Below, in pieces: positions 49,377-57,600 of a stretch of DNA of 64,000 nt. Numbering within the stretch: the first letter of the stretch is position 1; every line of letters starts with the position of its first letter. A program made the translations under genes and the position numbers. This stretch comes from Haloarcula litorea (GTDB lineage Archaea > Halobacteriota > Halobacteria > Halobacteriales > Haloarculaceae): assembly GCF_029338195.1 (NCBI RefSeq), contig NZ_CP119779.1:496001-560000 (forward strand), read 5' to 3'. The notes beneath the pieces were generated by a model, which worked only from the letters and a program-made list of their open reading frames with translations, was not told the origin of the DNA and did no database searches.

Positions 49377-49952
49377 GTGTCAGAGTCCACTGGGGACGCG
49401 ACTGTACTCATCGTCGACGACGAGGAGGAGGTCGCCGACGTGTACGCGCTCCGCCTCCGCAATCAGTACACGACGGAGACGGCCTACGGCGGTGAGGCGG
49501 CCCTCGACCGGGTCGACGACGACGTCGACGTCGTCCTGCTGGACCGGCGGATGCCGGCGGTCTCCGGCGACGACGTCCTCGACCGGATCCGGGAGCGCGA
49601 GGTCGACACTCGCGTCATCATGATCACCGCAGTGGACCCCGACTTCGACATCATCGACATGCCGTTCGACGACTACCTCTGCAAGCCCGTCGAGAAGGAG
49701 GACCTCGTGGCGGCCATCGATCAGCAACTGGCCGCCAGCCGCTACGACGACCGGCTCTCGGAGTACCTGGAGGTCACGTCGAAGCTCGCGCTGCTGGAAG
49801 ACGAGAAGACGCCACAGACGCTCGACGACCACGAGGATATCGAGGAACTCGAAGCGCGCGCCGAGCGCCTGAAATCCGAGATGGACGACGCGCTCGCCTC
49901 GTTCGAGGACATCGAGACGGCCTTCGAGGAGATCGACCGGAGCTCCATCTGA
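49377..49952 (+). CDS. HalX-domain response regulator, paralogue of the 29617 gene
   Basis: The protein of 191 residues has a receiver domain (VLIVDDEEEVADVYALRLR, phosphate-accepting DRRMPAVSG, lysine in CKPVEKEDL) and a C-terminal helical HalX domain (LASFEDIETAFEEIDRSSI). GTG 49377 is chosen because a TATA-like ATATG element lies about 25 bases before it; GTG 49356 would be within that promoter. Identity to the regulator at 29617 is high in the receiver part. No kinase gene is adjacent. Confidence 0.88.
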   Translation: MSESTGDATVLIVDDEEEVADVYALRLRNQYTTETAYGGEAALDRVDDDVDVVLLDRRMPAVSGDDVLDRIREREVDTRVIMITAVDPDFDIIDMPFDDYLCKPVEKEDLVAAIDQQLAASRYDDRLSEYLEVTSKLALLEDEKTPQTLDDHEDIEELEARAERLKSEMDDALASFEDIETAFEEIDRSSI

Positions 49953-49959
49953 CCACCGA

Positions 49960-50547
49960 TCACTCCACTGGCGTGAACAGCAGGTAGCCGGTCGGCCCGG
50001 TACCGACGCTCCGGAGTCGCATCGCCGTCGTGCCCGTCGCCGTCTCACAGGTGACGACGGTGTCGAGGGTGCCGTCCGTCGCCGCCGCCGCGTCCGCGCC
50101 GGTCGCCGCCAGCGCCTCCGACAGCGGTGCGCCGGTCAGCTGGTCGACGGGCACGTCGAAGGTGCCCTCGACGGCGTCGTTGGCGGCGCGAACGACCGGG
50201 CCGTGGCCCTCGTCGACGAAGAACACCACGGGGTCTGGGTGGCCCTCGAACAGGTCGGCCGGCTCCGGCGAGGCGGGGGCCGACTCGGAGGCGACGGTCA
50301 TCGTCTCGTCGGCCGTCGCGGCCCGCTCGTCGGTCCGGAAGAGGTGGAGGACCGCGCCGAGCCCGCCCCCGAGCGCGAGGCCCAGCCCCAGTGAGACCCG
50401 GCGACCGAGCGGCAGCCCGACCACCGAGTCGACCACCAGCAGGACGGCACCGAGCCCGACCGCGCCGGCCCCGATCCACCCGACGACGGCGGCCAGGCTC
50501 CCCAGTCGGCCGTCGGCGTCACCCCGGCGCGCCGCGTCGTCGGTCAT
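49960..50547 (-). CDS. Two-helix membrane protein with PAS-like cytoplasmic domain
   Basis: The product of 195 residues begins with a short polar segment, then two helices (about 17-40 and 48-68), followed by a soluble PAS-like domain (LFEGHPDPVVFFVDEGHGPVVRAAN from residue 98, ending VGTGPTGYLLFTPVE). No kinase or output domain is attached, so it could be a sensory subunit. It is convergent with the adjacent HalX response-regulator gene, and the ends are separated by seven bases. A functional pair is possible but not shown. Confidence 0.72.
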   Translation of the reverse strand: MTDDAARRGDADGRLGSLAAVVGWIGAGAVGLGAVLLVVDSVVGLPLGRRVSLGLGLALGGGLGAVLHLFRTDERAATADETMTVASESAPASPEPADLFEGHPDPVVFFVDEGHGPVVRAANDAVEGTFDVPVDQLTGAPLSEALAATGADAAAATDGTLDTVVTCETATGTTAMRLRSVGTGPTGYLLFTPVE

Positions 50548-50607
50548 CGGTCCAGCGTTGTCCGCCGCGGCGGATAACGTTTTCCAGATCGGCGAGCCCG
50601 GCCCCGG

Positions 50608-51372
50608 TCAGAGCCGCGTCGCCGCGTCCAGCGAGATGGCGATGGCGCGGTCGACGTTGTCTTTCGCCTTCTCCGGGAGTTCCTCGTCGTCGGTCTCGCC
50701 CTTCTGGGTGCCCTCGACGAGGTTGCCGTCGACCGTACAGATCGCGCCGGCGGCCAGCCCCTTCCGGCGGGCCAGCGTGAAGATGGCGGCGGCCTCCATC
50801 TCGACGGCCAGCAGGCCCGCCGACTCCCAGTCCGCGACGTACTCGTCGGTCTCGGCGTAGAAGGCGTCGTCGCTGGCGACGGGGCCGACGTGGACCCGGC
50901 TCGCGGCGTCGCCGCTCGCCCCGTCCGCGGCCGCGCGATCCTCGTTCGCCTCGGCCGCCTCGACCAGCGCCGACAGCGTCTCGTAGTCCGGTACCGCGGG
51001 GACGGTCTCGGCCTCGTAGCGCTTCGTCGTCCCCTCGTCTTTCGCCGCGCCCGTGGCGACGACCATGTCGCCGATCTCGATGCCCGCCTGGAGCGCCCCC
51101 GTGGTGCCGACGCGGACGAACGTCTCGACGCCGACGGCGGCCAGCTCCTCGACCGCGATGGCGGCCGACGGACAGCCGATCCCGGTCGAACACAGCGTCA
51201 GGTCGGTACCCTCGTACGTGGCGTTGACGACCTTGTACTCCCGGTTCTCCGCGACCGTCTCGCTGGCCTCGCAGTGGCCGGCGATGCGGTCGACCCGGTC
51301 CGGGTCGCCCGGCAGCAGCGCCACGTCGTTGAGGTCGCCCGGTTCGACCAGCAGGTGCGGCTGTTTCGCCAT
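50608..51372 (-). CDS. Nucleoside phosphorylase (uridine/purine phosphorylase family)
   Basis: The protein of 254 residues has PNP/UDP family features: LLPGDPDRVDRIAGH near residue 20, FVRVGTTGALQ (85-95, phosphate-binding part) and LLAVEMEAAAIFTLARRKGL near 190. It splits nucleosides with phosphate to give a base and ribose-1-phosphate. Together with DeoC at 53101 and haloarchaeal pentose recycling it would feed central metabolism. The insertion near 145-155 is rich in Ala and Asp and may be lineage specific. Confidence 0.9.
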   Translation of the reverse strand: MAKQPHLLVEPGDLNDVALLPGDPDRVDRIAGHCEASETVAENREYKVVNATYEGTDLTLCSTGIGCPSAAIAVEELAAVGVETFVRVGTTGALQAGIEIGDMVVATGAAKDEGTTKRYEAETVPAVPDYETLSALVEAAEANEDRAAADGASGDAASRVHVGPVASDDAFYAETDEYVADWESAGLLAVEMEAAAIFTLARRKGLAAGAICTVDGNLVEGTQKGETDDEELPEKAKDNVDRAIAISLDAATRL

Positions 51373-51452
51373 ACGGAGCGGTTCGACGGGGCTCGGTAAA
51401 ACCGCCGGGGTTCGCCGGAACAGTGAGGTGGGCGCACCCCTAGGTTGGGAGT

Positions 51453-51662
51453 ATGCCACGCGAGTACTCGCCGCTGCACCCGCGGATGCGCTGGCCGGCG
51501 GCCGTCTCCCTCGTCGCCGGGTTCGGCCTCGGGCTGCTGGCGGTGGTCGCCCCGCGCCCCGGCGGGACCGAGCCGCCGGCCGTGATGGCGCTGCCGTTCG
51601 GTGCGCTGGCGGCGCTGACACTGTACGCCGTGATGTACCGGAACGTCGCGCGGACGGACTAG
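51453..51662 (+). CDS. Small two-helix membrane protein
   Basis: The product of 69 residues has two hydrophobic helices (WPAAVSLVAGFGLGLLAVV and AVMALPFGALAALTLYAVMY). It has no motif of a known family. Its TAG overlaps the stop codon of the DUF63-linked membrane gene in a CTAG at 51659. The upstream gene on the other strand is the nucleoside phosphorylase. Short length makes its status a little uncertain. Confidence 0.6.
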   Translation: MPREYSPLHPRMRWPAAVSLVAGFGLGLLAVVAPRPGGTEPPAVMALPFGALAALTLYAVMYRNVARTD

Positions 51663-52162
51663 AGCTGTGTCACGAGCACCGGGACCACCAGCGCGAGCGT
51701 GACGCCGTAGATGAACGCCGACAGCGCCCACTGGCGGACGATCGGGTCGGCGTCCTCGCGGAAGCTCCCGCCCGCCCGCGGCAGGGCGACCCGCTCGAAG
51801 AAGGCGTAGACGAACAGCGTCACCGCGAGGACGCCGACGAGGTGCGGGACCGCGGGGACGCCGTTGAGCGGGAGGAGCGTCGGGAGGACGGCCGCGAGCG
51901 CGAACGTCAGGCCGCCGTACAGCACCGCCGCGGCGACGCCGGCGACGTGGTGTGCGACGGCCGCCGCCGCGGGCCCCACCTCACCGGGGTCGCGGCGGGT
52001 CGCGCCGGCGGCGGCGACGTAGGCCGGCCGGTACCCCTCCGGCTGGACGTACATCGGGATGTTCATCAGCACGGCCGCGAGGACGCCCGAGGCGAGGACG
52101 ACGACGGCCCACTGCCCGAGCGGGAGCGCCAACATATCCGGCACCTCGGCGTCGGGACCCAT
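51659..52162 (-). CDS. Four-helix membrane protein next to DUF63
   Basis: The product of 167 residues has four hydrophobic helices (about 14-38, 70-95, 100-125 and 145-165). The stretch MYVQPEGYRPAYVAAAGATRR between the first two is polar. I recognise no family. It starts 21 bases after the stop of the DUF63 gene, so the two are probably one transcript and may form a complex. Confidence 0.7.
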   Translation of the reverse strand: MGPDAEVPDMLALPLGQWAVVVLASGVLAAVLMNIPMYVQPEGYRPAYVAAAGATRRDPGEVGPAAAAVAHHVAGVAAAVLYGGLTFALAAVLPTLLPLNGVPAVPHLVGVLAVTLFVYAFFERVALPRAGGSFREDADPIVRQWALSAFIYGVTLALVVPVLVTQL

Positions 52163-52183
52163 CAGGGTTTGGAAGCCCCGCCG

Positions 52184-53020
52184 TCACACCGACGAGAACA
52201 GAAAGAGGACGACGTTGTTGGCCGCCGGGCCGAGTCCGACGGCGGCGACGAACGCGAGCAGCAGGCTCGCTTCGGCCGGTTCATCCTCGACGTACTCGTG
52301 GGTCAGCAACACGACGAGGGCGGCCACGACGAGCTTCACCGCGAGGAACAGCCAGCCGGTGCCAAGCAGCGACGCGGTCGGGAGCGTGCCGGCGAACTCC
52401 ATGATGGCGCGGGGGACCGGCGATCGCTCGCTGATCCCGACGATGTCCGCCCCGATGGCCGTCGAGACGCCGTCGAGCGCGTGGGCGAAGACGACGACGG
52501 GCGCGGCGTAGCGGGTCCGGACGACGACCGGCGTCCGCCAGAAGGCGAGCGCGAGGACGATCACGGCGGTGACGACGGCGGCGGCGACGACGGCGACGGT
52601 GGACCAGACGAGGGTGAGTAGCCCCGACCGGAGCGCGGAGATGGCGGCGAGGACGATCAGCACGGTCAGGACGCCGAGGCCGACGAGGCCGAGGTTCCGG
52701 GTGATCGTCTCCGTGTGGCCCCGCTGGACGCCGACGAACGAGAGCAGGATCCACGTCGCCCCGAGCACGACGTAGGTGGTGAAGTACACCGCCGGGGCTC
52801 CGAACAGGGGCGCGAGCGTGGCGTCGTACAGTTCGATGGGCGGCTGGTGGAAGGCGTGGAGCGCGCCGCCGATGGCCATCCACGGCGCGAGCGCGACCAC
52901 CACCCGCTGGTCGACCGGCGGTTCCAGCGCCACGAGCAGCGCCGTCACCAGAACCGTCCCGGCGACCAGCCCCACGACGTAGGGGACGGGCGGCAGCGCG
53001 AACCCGGAAGGCAACACCAT
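52184..53020 (-). CDS. DUF63-family membrane protein
   Basis: The protein of 278 residues has about eight transmembrane helices and the DUF63 pattern: ALHAFHQPPIELYDATLAPLFGAPAVYFTTY near 55-80, HALDGVSTAIGADIVG near 180 and a HEYVEDEPAEASLLLAFV end. DUF63 is archaeal and has no known function. It heads a small minus-strand operon with the four-helix gene. The promoter region is shared with the divergent deoC gene. Confidence 0.9.
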   Translation of the reverse strand: MVLPSGFALPPVPYVVGLVAGTVLVTALLVALEPPVDQRVVVALAPWMAIGGALHAFHQPPIELYDATLAPLFGAPAVYFTTYVVLGATWILLSFVGVQRGHTETITRNLGLVGLGVLTVLIVLAAISALRSGLLTLVWSTVAVVAAAVVTAVIVLALAFWRTPVVVRTRYAAPVVVFAHALDGVSTAIGADIVGISERSPVPRAIMEFAGTLPTASLLGTGWLFLAVKLVVAALVVLLTHEYVEDEPAEASLLLAFVAAVGLGPAANNVVLFLFSSV

Positions 53021-53100
53021 ATCACTCCCGGTGACGCCGGGAGCCGAAAAGCTTCCGGCACGGCGGCGGGATTTAGGTGGACACCGGCCGATGGGGAGGT

Positions 53101-53745
53101 ATGGACGACGTTCCCGACCGGATCGAGCACACGGTTCTGGGGCCGGCGACGACGCCCGAGGACGTGCGTGCCTGCCTCGACGCCGCCGTCGAGCACGGGA
53201 TGCGGGCCTGTATTCCCCCCTGTTACGTCTCGCTGGCCGACGACTACGCCGACGTGCCGCTCGCGACGGTCATCGACTTCCCCCACGGGCAGGGCGACAC
53301 CGCGGCCGTCTGTTCGGCGGCGAAGCGGGCGTGGGACGCCGGCGCGGACGAACTCGACCTCGTCAGCAACGTCGGCCTGCTCAAGGCCGGCGAGGACGAG
53401 GCGCTGCGGGACCACCTGTCGGAGGTGGTCGCGGCCGTCCCCGTCCCGGTGAAGGTGATCGTCGAGGCCCCGCTGTTGACCGACGCGGAACTCCACCGGA
53501 TCGGCGGCATCGTGGCCGACGCCGACGCGGCGTACCTCAAGACGGCGACCGGCTTCTCCGAGGGCGGTGCGACGGTGGCCGACGTGGAACTGCTCAGTCA
53601 GTACCGGCCGGTGAAAGCCAGCGGCGGCGTCGGGTCCTGGGCGACCGCCGAGGCGATGTTCGCGGCCGGGGCCGAACGCATCGGGGCCTCCAGCGGCGAC
53701 GTCATCGTCAGCGAGTGGCGCGCGGAACGCGGGTCAGGGGCGTAG
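53101..53745 (+). CDS. deoC: Deoxyribose-phosphate aldolase
   Basis: The protein of 214 residues has the class I aldolase residues: Schiff-base K147 in AYLKTATGF, the aspartate in DELDLV (residue 86) and K172 in VKASGGVGSW. It splits 2-deoxyribose-5-phosphate into acetaldehyde and glyceraldehyde-3-phosphate. ATG 53101 follows a short leader. The nucleoside phosphorylase in the same region supplies related sugar phosphates. Its end overlaps the opposing small gene at 53734 by about 12 bases. Confidence 0.95.
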   Translation: MDDVPDRIEHTVLGPATTPEDVRACLDAAVEHGMRACIPPCYVSLADDYADVPLATVIDFPHGQGDTAAVCSAAKRAWDAGADELDLVSNVGLLKAGEDEALRDHLSEVVAAVPVPVKVIVEAPLLTDAELHRIGGIVADADAAYLKTATGFSEGGATVADVELLSQYRPVKASGGVGSWATAEAMFAAGAERIGASSGDVIVSEWRAERGSGA

Positions 53746-53886
53746 CTCGACCGCCACCGAGGACTGGAGCCACGCGTCCGCGTCGTCGGGGTCGTAGATG
53801 AGCAGCTCCTCGTCGACCCGCAGTGCCGCGTAGCGGTCGTCGACCGGCGTCTCGGCGTCGGTAGGTCGTTCGAGGTCGTCGCTCAT
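53734..53886 (-). CDS. Small conserved haloarchaeal protein (50 residues)
   Basis: The product reads MSDDLERPTDAETPVDDRYA, then a C-terminal part with RVDEELLIYDPDDADAWLQS. The acidic pattern and the ELLIYDP motif are typical of small haloarchaeal proteins of unknown role. Its ATG overlaps the TGA of the upstream HalOD1 gene by one base (53886), so translation is coupled. The short length lowers certainty, but the overlap with the HalOD1 gene supports it. Confidence 0.68.
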   Translation of the reverse strand: MSDDLERPTDAETPVDDRYAALRVDEELLIYDPDDADAWLQSSVAVELRP

Positions 53887-54197
53887 CAGGTCGGCGTGTC
53901 GGTCGCGTTGCCGCCGCGGGACGTGGTTCGGGCGGGCTGTGCCGTGACGGTGCCGTCTGCCTCGATACGGACGCGACAGCCGTCGAACGAGAACTCCACC
54001 GCACACCGGGTCGCCGGGGCGAGGAGCCGCGAGGTCGCCTCCGGGTCGACCGCGTCGTACAGCGGTTCTGTCACCGCCGTCGGTCGCCTGTCGGTCGCGG
54101 CGGCGACCGCCTCGACGGTGGTCTCGACGATCCTGGTCGTCTCGGAGAGGTCGTCGATCCGTCGCTCTGCGCGGTGTCGGGAGTCGCCGGGGGTCAT
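53886..54197 (-). CDS. HalOD1 output-domain protein
   Basis: The product of 103 residues carries the HalOD1 pattern: RIVETTVEAVAAATDRRPTAV, EPLYDAVDPEATSRLL and VEFSFDGCRVRIEADGTVT. HalOD1 is a haloarchaeal output domain of unknown mechanism, usually found as a single-domain protein. It could act in signal output near the Bat-type protein. ATG 54197 is preferred to 54212, whose extra residues are not conserved. A TATA-like element with CACACTATACA lies about 70 bases upstream (54265). Confidence 0.8.
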   Translation of the reverse strand: MTPGDSRHRAERRIDDLSETTRIVETTVEAVAAATDRRPTAVTEPLYDAVDPEATSRLLAPATRCAVEFSFDGCRVRIEADGTVTAQPARTTSRGGNATDTPT

Positions 54198-54264
54198 CAC
54201 CCGAACGCACACGCCGGAGCGGCATAGCGGCGTTCACTACAAACCTACGGGCCGGTCCGTTCGA

Positions 54265-54275
54265 CACACTATACA
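54265..54275 (-). promoter_or_regulatory. Promoter-like element with CACACTATACA (first copy)
   Basis: The 11-base sequence CACACTATACA (plus strand) is identical to one at 54577-54587. On the minus strand it reads TGTATAGTGTG, with a TATA-like centre. It lies 68 to 78 bases before the start of the HalOD1 gene. Two copies near adjacent small genes suggest a shared regulator or core promoter type. Confidence 0.5.
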
Positions 54276-54296
54276 CTTAGATCGAACGCGACGGAG

Positions 54297-54473
54297 TCAC
54301 TCGCGTCCGTCGTACCAGCGCTCCCGACACGACTCGCTGCAGAAGTGGTGGACGCGGTACCGCTCAGCCGATGGTGCGGCGACCGGGTGCCAGGACCGGG
54401 GGTCGATGCGACTGCCACAGTGATCGCACCACCGCTCGTGGACGGCTGCGTCGTCCGGTGTGTCGCCGGGCAT
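54297..54473 (-). CDS. Small zinc-finger protein (58 residues)
   Basis: The product reads MPGDTPDDAAVHERWCDHCG and, after a polar stretch, RVHHFCSESCRERWYDGRE. The two CxxC and CxxxC-type pairs (CDHC, CSESC) form a likely zinc site. It resembles the TRASH/MYM-like small zinc-finger proteins of haloarchaea. It sits directly upstream of the HalOD1 gene in the same direction, 99 bases away. The gene is short, but the conserved cysteine pattern supports it. Confidence 0.65.
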   Translation of the reverse strand: MPGDTPDDAAVHERWCDHCGSRIDPRSWHPVAAPSAERYRVHHFCSESCRERWYDGRE

Positions 54474-54576
54474 CGTCGTGCGTGGGCCGAGAGCGGAGTC
54501 GCCTCGTGGTGCCGGTCCGTACGGTCCGGGACGGGTAAGTGGCCGCGGCTACGTCCGTAGCGGGCGTCTCGCCGAC

Positions 54577-54587
54577 CACACTATACA
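54577..54587 (-). promoter_or_regulatory. Promoter-like element with CACACTATACA (second copy)
   Basis: This copy is the same 11-base element as at 54265. On the minus strand it is followed by the start of the small zinc-finger gene about 105 bases downstream. The gap 54474-54645 otherwise holds no gene. The element lies just after the end of the Bat-like gene. Confidence 0.5.
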
Positions 54588-54645
54588 TTAAACCGCCGCG
54601 ACTGCTGTCCCGCTCCGACCCCGGTCGGGGCGGGACGACCGCCAC

Positions 54646-57600
54646 TCACTGCCGGTCCTCGAGGAGCAGTTCGAACAGTTTCCGCTGGCTCGCGCGGAGG
54701 TGCCTGTTGAACGTCGGCTGGGAGACGTCGAGCGCCTCGGCCACCTCCTCGCCGGTGCTGTCGCGTGGCCACTCGAAGAACCCGCTGTGGTAGGCCGTCT
54801 CGACGGCCTCCAGCTGGCGGTCGGTGAGCCGGTCCAGCAGGTCCGCGCGGAGCTGCTGGACGGTTCTGACGGGCCGGTCGCGCTCCCGCTGTGCGTCGAG
54901 GCGAGCGCTCGGGTACCGCCGCTCGAACAGCTCGACGAACTCCCGGACGCTCCGGTCGCCCGGGAGTTCCACGACGACCTGGCCCTCGTCGCCGTCCGCA
55001 CGGACGTCCTGAACCGCCCCGCCGTGGTCGAACACCCGGTCGACGAGCGCGTCGCCGACGACCGTCCACTCGAAGAGGCTCTCGGTCGCGTCGCCGGCGA
55101 CGTGGCGGACCGACCCGACCGCGGCCTCGTCCGCCAGGCACGACCGGACGCGCTCGGGGTCGGCGTCTCGGACGGTGGCGAAGACGCGCGTGGGACCCTC
55201 CTCCCCGGCGAGGACGCCAGCGAGTTCGACGCGGCCGCCGACGGCCTCGGCACAGCGGAACAGCGGCGAGTCCGGGACCCCGACGGTGAACTTCAGCTCG
55301 ACGCTCCGCTCGCTCATCAGCGCCGCCTTCCGCTCGACGGCGGTGATGGCGTAGCCGGCCGTCTCGGCGAGTTCGCCCAGCATCGCCTGCTCGTCCTCGT
55401 CGAGGTGGTCGGCGTCGTCGGTGGCCACCGTCAGGACGCCGTAGGTCGCGTCGTCGTACCCCAGCGGGACGGCGACGAGTCGCCGGAACTCGCGCTCGAT
55501 CGCCGCCTCCTCCCAGGCCGGGAAGGGCGGGCCGCTCCGACCGGGCTCGACGGCCACTCTGTGGCCCTCCCGGAGCGCCCGCGCGGCCGGCGTGTCGTCG
55601 TCGACGGTCGCCGTGACGGCGTCGAGGTAGCCGTCCCCGCGGCCGGCGGCGGCCGCCGGGCGGATCTCGCGGCTGACGGAGTCCCGTCGACCGATCCAGG
55701 CGAAGGTGTAGGGACCGGCCGCCGCCAGTTTCCGGCAGACGACCGAGAGGACGTCCTCGCGGGAGTCCGCGCCCACGAACGCGGTCGTGATGTCGCGCAT
55801 CACGGCGTTGATGCGGTCGAGGCGGTTCAGCCGCTCGTTCTTCCGTTCCAGGGTCGCCGTGCGCTCCTGGAGGCGCTGCTCGCGCTCGATGCGGTCCAGC
55901 GCCGTCTCGACGTGGGCCGAGAGGACCCGCGCCAGGTCGACCTGCGTGTCGGTGAACTCGCCCGTCGTCGCCGTGCCGGCCACGAGCACGCCGTGTTCCC
56001 CAAGCGGGAGCAGGACGGCGCTGCCCCGCGCCGACGACTCGCCGGTCCCGAGGGTCGCCTCCTCGACCACCGCGGCGTCGCGCTCGGCGAACACCCGCCA
56101 GGGCTCCCCGTCGACGGGGTCGAGGAGGAAGCCGTCGCCGACCAGTTCCGTCGCCGCGTCGGTCCGGGCCGCGCGGTCGAGCTGGCCGCGGTCGGCGTCG
56201 TACAGGTCGACGGCCGTCAGTTCGAGCCCCAGCGTCTCGCGCGCCGCGCGGACCGCCACCTCGCAGACGGCGTCCCGGTCGGCGGCCGTCGTCAGCTCCC
56301 GCGAGACCTCGTTGAGCGTCGCCAGCTGCGACTCGCGGTGAACGCGTTCCGTGATGTCCCGCCCCTCGGCGACGATCAGTTCGACGTGGCCGTCCTCGCC
56401 GGGGATGGGACGCAGCGAGAAGTCGATGGTCGCGGTGCGGTCGCGGCCCCGGACCGACAGCTCCCGCCTGACGAACTCGCCGTCGGCGGCCCGCTCGACG
56501 GCCGCCCGGACCTGCCGGCGGCTCTCCGGGTGCCCGTCGAGCCAGGGCGTCTCCCACAGCGGTTGCCCCACCACGTCGTCGCGGTCGAGACCGCCGAAGG
56601 TCAGGGCCGTCTCGTTGGCCTCCAGCAGAGTGCCGTCGGGGTCGAGCAGCCCCGTGAACTGGTAGGTCTGGTCGAAGACCGCCTCGAGGCGGCGCTGGCG
56701 CTCCCGCCGATCGGTCACGTCGGTGATGAACCCCTCGATTGCGACCAGGTCGCCGTCCTCGCGGACGCCGGTCCCCTGTTCCCAGACCCAGCGTTCCTCG
56801 CCGTCCGCCCGGCGGATGCGGTAGGTGAGCGTGAACCGCTCGTCGGCGTCCAGCGCCCGCTGGACCTCGTCCCACACGTCCTCCCGATCGTCCGGGTGGA
56901 TGACGTCCTCGCCCCACGAGACCGCGCCGGACTCGATCGCCGCCGGATCGTAGCCCGTCAGGTCGGCACAGCCGTCGCTGACGAACGACATCGGCCAGCC
57001 GCGCTCGTTCTGACAGCGGTAGGCGACCCCGGGGAGGTTGCTCACGAGCGTCGAGAACATCCGGTTTCGCTCCCGGAGCGCCGTCTCGACGCGCTCGCGC
57101 TCGGTCACGTCCCGGCCCTCCGGGACGACCCCGATCACCGCCCCGGCGTCGTCGGTGACCGGCGTCAGCGAGAGGTCGACGGTGATCGCCTCGCCGTCGG
57201 CACCGACCGCCTCGGCCTCGTACCGGACCGTCTCGCCGCCGGCGGCCGTCTCGAACGCGTCCCGGAGCCGGTCGCGCGCCTCGTCGTCGTCGGCCCACCA
57301 CGGCGTCGTCCAGAGGGGCGAGCCGACCACCTCGCCGCGCTCGACGCCCGCGAACTCGAGGGCCGTCCTGTTCATCTCGACGACGGTGCCGTCGGGTTCG
57401 GCGAAGCCGACGAGGTGGAGCGGCCCATCGACGGCGACGGTCCCGTACTCGCGGAGCTTGTCCGGCGACTCCGAGAGGTCCGTGAGCACGAGACCGTACC
57501 CCCGGTGCGTGCCGTTCGCCCGGAGCGCGACGACGACCGTCCGCCCCCAGAACCGCGAGCCGTCCGCCCGCACCAGCCACCCCTCGTCGACCACCTCGCC

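Noticed and set aside
54474-54645. A reading frame starting MYSVVGETPATD in the gap after the Bat-like gene
   Set aside because: Its composition is Arg/Thr-rich with no motif, it overlaps the zinc-finger gene in another frame, and its ATG is part of the TGTATAGTGTG promoter-like element.
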